Positions 9,096 to 15,600 of a stretch of DNA of 33,019 nucleotides are shown in pieces. Both the position numbers and the translations under genes were made by a program. The notes beneath the pieces are model-generated. The model did not search any database. It was not told where the DNA came from and saw only the letters and a list, made by a program, of their open reading frames with translations. The first letter of the stretch is position 1, and the number at the start of each line of letters is the position of its first letter. Location: positions 1 to 33,019 of the forward strand of contig JANQPD010000031.1 of the NCBI GenBank assembly GCA_028285465.1, given 5' to 3'. Source of the DNA: Owenweeksia sp. (GTDB taxonomy: Bacteria > Bacteroidota > Bacteroidia > Flavobacteriales > Schleiferiaceae).

Positions 9096-9123
9096 CTCTT
9101 AAAGGAGAAATACTCCGTAAGAG
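9096..9123. other. Imperfect inverted repeat
   Basis: CTCTTA (9096-9101) pairs with TAAGAG (9118-9123), and inside it GGAG (9104-9107) pairs with CTCC (9113-9116) around the loop AAATA. It follows the strong operon terminator, has no adjoining T run, and its role is unknown. Confidence 0.4.
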
Positions 9124-9246
9124 CTTTCTGGCTTTTTCTTGCTTTGGCATTCAAACCGGGCTTGTTGTGCTGATCCCTGCCTGAAATTTTTCTTTCTGAT
9201 AACTAGCGCACTAGCAAAAAAACCGTAAAAATTGTACAGGATACGC

Positions 9247-9276
9247 TTTGTCATTTGGAAAAGCTTTTTACATTTG
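9247..9276 (+). promoter_or_regulatory. Promoter with -33 TTTG and -7 TACATTTG
   Basis: TTTG (9247-9250), an 18-base spacer and TACATTTG (9269-9276) fit the Bacteroidota primary promoter (TTTG, 19-21 bases, TAnnTTTG) closely. Predicted start is near 9282. A terminator at 9364-9389 lies between this promoter and dxs, so the expected product is an RNA of about 110 nt unless read-through occurs. Confidence 0.6.
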
Positions 9277-9281
9277 TAGTG

Positions 9282-9392
9282 TCAGTGTTGCGGAATTCTT
9301 CGCGCATTTGACAAATAGCAGGTTAATTAGGTTAAGGTTTGGTTAATGAGGATTAACCAAAGGAATGCCCGGGTGAGGACCCGGGCATTTTC
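9282..9392 (+). ncRNA. Candidate small RNA or leader, element copy A
   Basis: Bounded by the promoter at 9247-9276 and the terminator at 9364-9392. It contains GGTTAAGGTTTGGTTAAT (9330-9347), identical to copies at 22211-22228 and 29333-29350. In this copy GGTTAAT (9341-9347) and ATTAACC (9352-9358) form a perfect 7-bp hairpin with loop GAGG, and an extra GGTTAATTA lies just upstream (9321-9329). No obvious reading frame. It could be an independent small RNA or a dxs attenuator; no known riboswitch consensus such as the TPP CTGAGA motif was seen. Confidence 0.45.
9364..9392 (+). terminator. Intrinsic terminator after element copy A
   Basis: AATGCCCGGGT (9364-9374) pairs perfectly with ACCCGGGCATT (9379-9389) around the tetraloop GAGG, followed by TTTCTTT. 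The 11-bp GC-rich stem makes this a strong terminator, about 70 bases before the dxs start. Confidence 0.85.
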
Positions 9393-9461
9393 TTTGTATA
9401 CACCCCGGTTTTATGCCCGGCTTATTTAAAACCGCCGCTTGCACACTACTTTAGCCAAAAA

Positions 9462-11120
9462 TTGAGTCTCCTTACCCACATATCGTCTCCCGAGGCCCTG
9501 CGTAAGCTTCCCCTTGCGCAATTGCCTTTGCTTTGCACGGAATTGCGCGCCTTTGTACTGGAACACACCACCACCAAAGAAGGCCATATAAAAAGCAGCC
9601 TGGGTGTAACCGAGCTGAGCGTGGCCCTGCATTATGCCTACCGTACCCCACTGGATATACTGGTGTGGGACGTAGGACACCAGGCCTACATACACAAAAT
9701 ACTTACGGGCAGAAAAGACCTTTTCGCCACCAACCGGCAATTCGGGGGACTTTCGGGCTTTACCAGCCGGGCAGAGAGCCCTTATGATCCTTTTGGAGCC
9801 GGCCACTCCTCTACTGCCCTGTCGGCCCTTACCGGTTTTGCCGAAGCGGCCCGCCTTAGCAACACCACACGCCAGCACATTGCCGTAGTGGGCGATGGCG
9901 CCTTTACCGGGGGGATGCACTTTGAAGCTATGAATTATGCCGGGGAGCGACAACTGGATGTTACCCTGCTCATCAACAACAACCGTACGTCCATAGACGA
10001 GAATGTAGGCGCCCTGCAAAAATTACAGAGCTACAAAACACTTTGCCAGGCCTTCGGCTTCCAATTTATGGGAGAAGCAGACGGCCACGATCCGGCTGCC
10101 CTGATCCGGCAATTTAAACTTTTGAAAAAAGAAAAAGGCCCGCGTGCCTTGCTTATACACACCCAAAAGGGGAAGGGCTACCCCACTCCTACTATACTAA
10201 AAGAAAAGAAAAAGGAAACCGCAGAAACGTTCCAGGAAATAGCGGGAAGCAAACTCATGGCACTGGCAAAGCAGTATGAAAAGCTGATGGTGATCAGCCC
10301 GGCCATGTTAAGCGGGGCCGGTTTACATGCTTTCAGGCAAAGATTTCCCGAAAGGTGTTTTGACGTAGGCATTGCGGAGCAGCAGGCCGTAACCATGGCG
10401 GCAGCCCTGGCAGCCGATGGCTTTCGCCCGGTGTGCCACCTCTACTCCACCTTTGCCCAAAGGGCCTATGACCAGATCATACACGATGTGGCCCTGCAAA
10501 AACTGCCCGTCACCTTCTTGCTCGACCGGGCAGGCCTGGTAGGCGAAGATGGCGCTACGCACCATGGGGTTTTCGACCTCAGTTTCCTCAACCCCATTCC
10601 AAACCTTACCATCAGCGCTCCGGCTGACGGCCACAGCTTAAACCACTTACTGGAAGAGGCCCTGCAACATACCACGGGTCCCTTTGCGATACGCTATCCA
10701 AAGGGAGAAAGCCCTGCTTTGGCTCCCGAAGAGTCTTTTACAAAAGGTAAAGGCCGCTGGGTAAAGCGGGGGGCAAAAAAGCTGGTAATCAGTATAGGAG
10801 CTGTACGCCCGGAAGTACTAGCTGTAATCAAGCAAGGTACTTTTGCGCATTACGACTGGATATACCTAAAGCCGTTTAACAAAGCCCTGGCGTTGGAGAT
10901 CATCCATGACTTTGCGCACATCATTACCCTGGAAGAAGGCAGCAGTGCCGGGGGCCTGGGACAGGCCTTTGCCCATTTGCTAGCCTCTGAAGGCATTCAT
11001 AAAAAACTCAGCACCCTGAGCTTACCCGATGTTTTTGTACCACATGGCGATCAGGAGGCGCTAGCTAAAAGCGTTGGTTTTGATGCCACTTCCTTTAAAA
11101 AATTGCTGGAGGAGCTTTAG
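9462..11120 (+). CDS. dxs: 1-deoxy-D-xylulose-5-phosphate synthase-like transketolase, compact form
   Basis: 552 aa; E. coli DXS is 620. DXS condenses pyruvate and glyceraldehyde-3-phosphate to DXP using thiamine diphosphate. The start is a TTG (9462), chosen because the translation SLLTHISSPEALRKLP aligns with the DXS N-terminus and no ATG fits. Visible motifs: LVWDVGHQAYIHKILTGR, the ThDP/Mg motif GDGAFTGG (144-151) with NNN near 173, DGHD, catalytic Glu306 in GIAEQQAVT, and YSTFAQRAYDQIIHDV. Two oddities: between NVGAL and the following GFxxxGxxDGHD block there are only about 13 residues against about 54 in E. coli, and the His that normally follows in IAEQHAV is Gln308. It may be the housekeeping DXS or a divergent paralogue; the window cannot tell. 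Confidence 0.85.
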   Translation: MSLLTHISSPEALRKLPLAQLPLLCTELRAFVLEHTTTKEGHIKSSLGVTELSVALHYAYRTPLDILVWDVGHQAYIHKILTGRKDLFATNRQFGGLSGFTSRAESPYDPFGAGHSSTALSALTGFAEAARLSNTTRQHIAVVGDGAFTGGMHFEAMNYAGERQLDVTLLINNNRTSIDENVGALQKLQSYKTLCQAFGFQFMGEADGHDPAALIRQFKLLKKEKGPRALLIHTQKGKGYPTPTILKEKKKETAETFQEIAGSKLMALAKQYEKLMVISPAMLSGAGLHAFRQRFPERCFDVGIAEQQAVTMAAALAADGFRPVCHLYSTFAQRAYDQIIHDVALQKLPVTFLLDRAGLVGEDGATHHGVFDLSFLNPIPNLTISAPADGHSLNHLLEEALQHTTGPFAIRYPKGESPALAPEESFTKGKGRWVKRGAKKLVISIGAVRPEVLAVIKQGTFAHYDWIYLKPFNKALALEIIHDFAHIITLEEGSSAGGLGQAFAHLLASEGIHKKLSTLSLPDVFVPHGDQEALAKSVGFDATSFKKLLEEL

Positions 11121-11347
11121 CTGCGCATGCGTTGCCGATATAAATAGGAAAACTTAAAAAAATCTATGGTGCTTTGTTTTGTAAAAGTGATATATACTAT
11201 GAGAATTAGCATTTCAGACTGCTATAGAAGTATATAGTTATTGACACATAGTTTTACAGAGGTTAAAACAGATTCTTTGTGAATACTACGTTCCTGAGCA
11301 TAGATTTGCCAAAGACCGGCATCTAAGAAAATAGAAGACTGGTTACA

Positions 11348-11417
11348 GCTAATACTTAGGGAGACCGGGAAGTTCTGAACTTGCTTCGGAAATCACCCGG
11401 CCGAACTTAGAATTAGC
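11348..11417. repeat. 70-base imperfect palindrome (REP/MITE-like)
   Basis: GCTAAT (11348-11353) pairs with ATTAGC (11412-11417). The next six bases on each side pair in four of six positions (CT and AG pairs). CCGGG (11365-11369) pairs with CCCGG (11396-11400). The interior holds the small palindrome AAGTTCTGAACTT (11370-11382). Spacing on the two arms is symmetric, as expected for one folded unit. Whether other copies exist cannot be seen here. Confidence 0.45.
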
Positions 11418-11446
11418 AAGAAACAGGTTGCTATTTTATTACAAGC

Positions 11447-11493
11447 CTTGACCTTTTGGTTCGTTTTGGGTCAAGCCAAAATGAACGCCAAAA
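11447..11493. repeat. Interlaced inverted repeats (pseudoknot-type order)
   Basis: Arm a, CTTGACC (11447-11453), pairs with a', GGTCAAG (11469-11475). Arm b, TTTTGGTTCGTTTTGG (11454-11469), pairs with b', CCAAAATGAACGCCAAAAG (11476-11493), with a few mismatches. The order is a-b-a'-b', so both stems cannot form as simple nested hairpins. Similar sequences seem familiar from intergenic regions of Bacteroidota genomes, but that is recollection and not checked. Confidence 0.45.
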
Positions 11494-11598
11494 GTTAATT
11501 AATCACCGAACACTCCCTATTGAGTTATTTTCTTGTATGTATTTCTCCTATACAGCCTTCTTGTTGAATAAAAGCAAGAATACAAAAGCCAATAATAT

Positions 11599-12135
11599 CT
11601 ATCCCAGGTTTAATTCGCTATGCGCCTTTAAGGTCAGAAGGTTTAACGCAATAGCCATGATCAAGAGAAGCAAACAGAAAATCGTAATAAACACCCGCAT
11701 CCTTCTGGTTTTGACTCCATAGGTCTTCATAACCACCTTTCTAGTAAACCCAATCAGAATTAAAAGCTCGAAAAACGCTCCGTATGGAAAGGGTATGAGA
11801 TATGGATGCGAAAAAAGAATCCCAGCCCCGTGTCTCACCTCATAAGATCCCTTACTGAAAAAGGCTTGCAAAGCTATAGCGGCTCCACTCAATAAGTGAC
11901 TTAACAAGAAAAAACCAAGCAAGTACCAACCTGCTCTTTTCTCCGCTATAAACAGACTTAAAGCCACTGGGAGGTACAACACTTCAATGAGGTACAACAG
12001 GAGAGAGTATTTAAAGAAAGGGGCTGCAAAAAAAGAATCAAAGAAATATCTATCTATATATAAATCATAACCAATAGTTAATGTAAAGTATATAATGCAT
12101 ATCCATCGAAAGGTGTTAAACTGGGTTTGGTTCAT
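11599..12135 (-). CDS. Hypothetical integral membrane protein
   Basis: 178 aa; no family recognised. About four hydrophobic segments are visible: residues about 10-28 (FRWICIIYFTLTIGYDLY), 42-62 (YSLLLYLIEVLYLPVALSLFI), 68-92 (GWYLLGFFLLSHLLSGAAIAL) and about 146-168 (VFITIFCLLLLIMAIALNLL), with a weaker one near 118-130 (GAFFELLILIGF). Basic residues (KTYGVKTRRMR) precede the last helix. No catalytic or binding motif stands out. The gene and the interval after it look more AT-rich than the neighbouring metabolic genes, which suggests a later arrival or relaxed selection. It lies 45 bases downstream of riboflavin synthase on the same strand; a functional link is not supported by anything seen. 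Confidence 0.7.
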   Translation of the reverse strand: MNQTQFNTFRWICIIYFTLTIGYDLYIDRYFFDSFFAAPFFKYSLLLYLIEVLYLPVALSLFIAEKRAGWYLLGFFLLSHLLSGAAIALQAFFSKGSYEVRHGAGILFSHPYLIPFPYGAFFELLILIGFTRKVVMKTYGVKTRRMRVFITIFCLLLLIMAIALNLLTLKAHSELNLG

Positions 12136-12180
12136 TAAACTTATTATTAATCTATGCCCTGTGGCTCTATGCCCTTCACC

Positions 12181-12771
12181 TTATCCTTTAATCGCCATAA
12201 TCCTGGCCACATATTTCCCGATAATGTCAAACTCCAGGTTAACGGGATCACCTGCTTTTAAGTTTTTGAAAACGGTGTGTTCATAGGTGTAGGGGATAAT
12301 CGCCACGGAAAAGTAGTCCTCCCTTGAGTCCACTACTGTAAGGCTAGTGCCGTTTATGGTAATGGAGCCTTTAGGTACCGTCAGGTGGTTTTCATCAGGG
12401 GTATAGCGAAAGCCAAATAACCAACTGCCTTCCTTAGCCTCAGCCAGGGTACAGGTGCCTATTTTGTCAACATGCCCCTGTACAATATGCCCGTCCAGCC
12501 TTCCGTTCATGGGCATACAGCGTTCCAGGTTCACCTCCTCCCCCACGTTCAGGCCACCCAGGTTGGTCTTTTCCAGGGTTTCTTCGATGGCCGTTACCGT
12601 ATATTCTTCGCCTGAAAGAGCGACCACCGTAAGGCAACACCCATTGTGGGCTACACTTTGATCGATCTTCAATTCCCCGGAAATACTGCTCCACAAAGTG
12701 AGGTGCAAATTTCCTCCTTCTCTTTCCAATTTGGTCACCTTTCCCAGGGTTTCCACAATACCTGTAAACAT
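12181..12771 (-). CDS. ribE: Riboflavin synthase, alpha subunit
   Basis: 196 aa, the usual length. It opens with the diagnostic MFTGIVETLGKVTKLE and has two lumazine-binding repeats: residues 1 to about 97 with HNGCCLTVVAL, and about 98-196 with INGTSLTVVDS. YTVTAIEETLEKTNLG and GHIVQGHVDKIGT are also typical. The enzyme dismutates two 6,7-dimethyl-8-ribityllumazine molecules to riboflavin plus a pyrimidine in the cytosol. The ATG lies only two bases after the stop of the upstream surface-protein gene on the minus strand, so at least part of its expression may come from that transcript. No FMN riboswitch was seen nearby. Confidence 0.95.
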   Translation of the reverse strand: MFTGIVETLGKVTKLEREGGNLHLTLWSSISGELKIDQSVAHNGCCLTVVALSGEEYTVTAIEETLEKTNLGGLNVGEEVNLERCMPMNGRLDGHIVQGHVDKIGTCTLAEAKEGSWLFGFRYTPDENHLTVPKGSITINGTSLTVVDSREDYFSVAIIPYTYEHTVFKNLKAGDPVNLEFDIIGKYVARIMAIKG

Positions 12772-12773
12772 AT

Positions 12774-15452
12774 TTATCTTTTGAGGTGCACGAAGCCCTG
12801 CAGGCTCTCTTCCTTTACTTCCGTCAAGGCCTTGGGTTTATAGCGCACGGTGTAAAAGTACACCCCTTCTGCCAATGGTTGGCCCGTGATCATATCGTTT
12901 CCGTCCCAGCCATTTTCAATAAAGAGGTCTACATTACTGTCCGAAAATACCATAACCCCCCAACGGTTAAATATATCTATGGATAAAAACCCGATGTCTT
13001 TGGCCTCTATGGGCAGGAAACGCTCATTAAAGGCATCTCCGTTAGGCGTAAATACATTGGGAAAACGCAACACCGGGCAGGCTCCAATGCAAATGATGTT
13101 GCTGAAATCGCTTTCGTTGGTTTGTCCGCCCGGGTCCCCTGCCGCATCGTCAATAGCCGTAACCGCATAACAACCCACTATAGAACCCAGCCCCACCTGT
13201 TCCAGACTCAGATCGGTAATTCCCGAAAATATTGGGTCGGGCCCGAAGGCATCGGCTGCCGTAGGCTTATAATACACGTTATAGGCGATCACATCAGGGC
13301 TGCACAAAGAGTCATCGGGGTACAGCCAGGAAAGTGCCAACGAATCCCGCTCACATATAAAATCGGCACTTAACACAGGGGGGCATGGCCGGGTAGTATC
13401 AATAGGTACCACACAATCAATTTGCGAACGGTTGATCAAGGGTTTGGGCAAACTGTCGCTTGCCGTATAACGACCTACAGACTTTATGAAATAACAATAT
13501 TCGTCACCGTTAACCAGGCCGGTGTCTACATAAAGGGGACCTGCGCTTTGCCCAATGCTGTCGAAAACACCGCTTCCGGTTGGGTTTTCCCGGAATACAA
13601 CGAAACGCTCGTTTAGCCAGGGGACCGCATTATTCACCCGCAATACCGCACTGCCGTCTGAAGGCAAAGCGGTTAGATAAAGCGAACTGGCCGAGTCGCT
13701 TACCGCTACCGGTTCTGGAATACCCATAGAATAGAACTCCACCTTATAGGTATAGAGAGAATCAAGCGTATTGAGGTTCTGATGTACAAAAAAAGTATCG
13801 CTATAAGTGGGCAAGGTAGCCAGGGGAGCAAAAGTACCCGTTGGTCCGGCATGGCCAAGCAGGCGGTAGCTGTAGGGTGGTGGATATAGGGCGCTGTCGA
13901 TTTCCCTGGGCGCTATCCAGCGCACCTCAATTTCCCCGTTCACCGGGTCTGTAGAACGCACATCTGCATTGGTGATAAGCGGTTTCACTAAAGGCAAACT
14001 GGCGCAGAACTCTACCGAGGCATAGCTTTCCGCTCCATCCGGATAACAGGCCACTACCATGTAGCAATACCGCACCCCGTTCAGCAAATCTGTGCTATCT
14101 ATGAAGCTTGTGCTGTTCAGCCCTTGTGTGGTCCCGATCTGTATGTAGCCTGTATATCCCGGCACGCCTGTCTCACAAGTATCCGGCACAAAGCCTATGG
14201 TATCAACCCTGCGGTAAATTTTATAGCCATTGGCTTCGGTGCAAGTACTGGCATCCCAGCTTAAGTCAATGGTATTGGGCGTTGCCGTAGCCAGCGGATT
14301 TTTAGGCGAAGGACCTACCACGGTTACCGCAAACGTATATACATCCACCAAGGGATCTTCAGGGTCTCGGGAACGCTGCTCGTCCCTTGCTTCCAGGGTG
14401 ATGTAGTGAGGCTCTTTACGTACGTGGTTGCAGGCCGTTTGCCAGGTAAGCGTACCGTTAACTCGTGGCAGAATGCTGTCTCTCAAAAAGGTGGGGGTGC
14501 TGATCAGGTTCAAAGCTGTGGCGGGATTGGCTACTTCATAAGGTCCTCCATAAGCCGTAAGCGTAACGGTAGAATCATAATCTGGGTCAAAAGCAGAAAC
14601 GGGTACCGAGAGCAGTTCGCCCGCCTCCACACAAAAGGGCCCTACAGGATCTATAATAGGGGGATTGTTCCGGCAATTGTTAATGTCTACCTGCATATCT
14701 CTTACCACATAGCCTACACGCACCGGACCGCTGGCCGTTTGCCGGAATTCTTCGATCCTGATGGCCATATTGAACTGCCCGATGTTACGGGGCACGTCCC
14801 AGTACAGGTCTCCTGTAACGGGATCTATCTTTATAGAGTCGGTAACAAAAGCGGGATCATAAGTAGTGGTAAGCTCCACACCGTCTGCTGTACGGCAAGG
14901 CACCATGGTATATACCAGGCTATCTCCATCCGGATCGTAAGCGCCCGGATTGTGCTCAAAGGTGCGGTTCAGGCAACCGTTGTCAATAGGCGGATTCGTG
15001 AGTATAGGTGAAGTGTTTCCGCCCAAACCCGGACCTATAAACAACTCACTCTGTACGTAAAAGGGTACGTTTACCGAGTTGGGAATGTTGTTGACGCCCT
15101 GGTTTCGGTTCGGATCTTGAAAAAAGAGAATGTATGTTCCGGCCGAGGGGTAGGTGTGTGTTCCTTTATAAATATTCAAGCGAATATCATTTGGCAAAGG
15201 TTGCCCCGCACCCGAAGGACAACCGGGTGATCCGGTGCCATTGCTGCGCAACAAAACGGAAGTAGTATTGTCCCCCCAATGTAAGGTTAGTTCACAACGG
15301 TCGGCTGTAACGGACCGCTTGGCATAAGTGGTTATCGTAACCTCATAACTAAGCCCCCCAAGCCAGCGGTACGTAATTTCTCCCGCCCGGTTGTGCGTGG
15401 CTTCTGCTCCAAAACACGTAAGAAACAACACGAGGAATATACTTTTCTTCAT
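12774..15452 (-). CDS. T9SS type B (CHU_C) sorted surface protein with fibronectin-like domains
   Basis: 892 aa. A signal peptide (about 1-18, SIFLVLFLTCFGAEA) is followed by THNRAGEITYRWLGGLSYEV, an opening shared by large gliding-motility-associated surface proteins of Bacteroidota. The middle holds beta-rich Ig/FN3-like units, for example about 370-480 (NTIDLSWDASTCTEANGYKI) and several later NGVRYCYMVV/GDEYCYFIKS-type strands, with many paired cysteines. The C-terminal 96 residues (797-892) are the CHU_C domain: FPNVFTPNGDAFNERF, IFNRWG, NGWDGN and LAEGVYFYTVRY. This signal directs export by the type IX system and cell-surface attachment. Probable role is adhesion or an envelope structure; ligand unknown. 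Divergent from the M17 peptidase. Confidence 0.9.
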   Translation of the reverse strand: MKKSIFLVLFLTCFGAEATHNRAGEITYRWLGGLSYEVTITTYAKRSVTADRCELTLHWGDNTTSVLLRSNGTGSPGCPSGAGQPLPNDIRLNIYKGTHTYPSAGTYILFFQDPNRNQGVNNIPNSVNVPFYVQSELFIGPGLGGNTSPILTNPPIDNGCLNRTFEHNPGAYDPDGDSLVYTMVPCRTADGVELTTTYDPAFVTDSIKIDPVTGDLYWDVPRNIGQFNMAIRIEEFRQTASGPVRVGYVVRDMQVDINNCRNNPPIIDPVGPFCVEAGELLSVPVSAFDPDYDSTVTLTAYGGPYEVANPATALNLISTPTFLRDSILPRVNGTLTWQTACNHVRKEPHYITLEARDEQRSRDPEDPLVDVYTFAVTVVGPSPKNPLATATPNTIDLSWDASTCTEANGYKIYRRVDTIGFVPDTCETGVPGYTGYIQIGTTQGLNSTSFIDSTDLLNGVRYCYMVVACYPDGAESYASVEFCASLPLVKPLITNADVRSTDPVNGEIEVRWIAPREIDSALYPPPYSYRLLGHAGPTGTFAPLATLPTYSDTFFVHQNLNTLDSLYTYKVEFYSMGIPEPVAVSDSASSLYLTALPSDGSAVLRVNNAVPWLNERFVVFRENPTGSGVFDSIGQSAGPLYVDTGLVNGDEYCYFIKSVGRYTASDSLPKPLINRSQIDCVVPIDTTRPCPPVLSADFICERDSLALSWLYPDDSLCSPDVIAYNVYYKPTAADAFGPDPIFSGITDLSLEQVGLGSIVGCYAVTAIDDAAGDPGGQTNESDFSNIICIGACPVLRFPNVFTPNGDAFNERFLPIEAKDIGFLSIDIFNRWGVMVFSDSNVDLFIENGWDGNDMITGQPLAEGVYFYTVRYKPKALTEVKEESLQGFVHLKR

Positions 15453-15474
15453 CTATCGTGAGTAGGGTAAACTG

Positions 15475-15505
15475 CAAACGTACTATTAGCCAACAGGTTT
15501 ATAAA
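15475..15505 (-). promoter_or_regulatory. Promoter of the CHU_C protein gene
   Basis: On the minus strand, TTTA (15502-15505), a 19-base spacer and TACGTTTG (15475-15482) match the Bacteroidota promoter with one -33 mismatch. Predicted start is near 15468, giving a leader of about 16 bases before the ATG at 15452. Confidence 0.55.
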
Positions 15506-15548
15506 CTTCAGGCGCTACCTTTTATTTTTATAGAAACCAAGATACTTA

Positions 15549-15576
15549 TTGGTTGCCTATTTAAATGATACTTTTG
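15549..15576 (+). promoter_or_regulatory. Promoter of the M17 aminopeptidase-pdxA pair
   Basis: TACTTTTG (15569-15576) matches TAnnTTTG exactly. TTGG (15549-15552) about 17 bases upstream is a possible -33 element. Predicted start is near 15582, 19 bases before the ATG at 15601. Confidence 0.5.
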
Positions 15577-15600
15577 TTTCAAAACTAAGAAATATACCCC

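Larger units (their letters stand above)
9041..9461. other. Non-coding interval between the efflux operon and dxs
   Basis: No convincing gene was found here. Contents in order: a hairpin at 9096-9123, a stretch with nothing recognisable (about 9124-9245), a good promoter (9247-9276), a terminated candidate small transcript (9282-9392) and about 70 bases leading to the TTG start of the DXS-like gene, where TACTTTAG (9447-9454) is a one-mismatch -7 box. Confidence 0.6.
11121..11598. other. AT-richer non-coding interval with palindromic elements
   Basis: No gene was found between the dxs stop and the 3' end of the convergent membrane-protein gene. The left part (to about 11200) is AT-rich and featureless. 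Then come the direct repeat AGAATTAGCA (11202-11211 and 11409-11418), a 70-base imperfect palindrome (11348-11417) and interlaced inverted repeats (11447-11493). A plus-strand open frame from 11456 crosses the repeats and the opposite gene and is not believed. Confidence 0.55.

Noticed and set aside
9282..9461. TPP riboswitch controlling the thiamine-dependent DXS-like enzyme
   Set aside because: The conserved CTGAGA core of the THI box and the second conserved arm were not found; only the repeated element and a terminator are present.
11456..11722. 88-codon plus-strand open frame over the interlaced repeat
   Set aside because: It overlaps the minus-strand membrane-protein gene, has no promoter box, and its translation is produced by repeat sequence.
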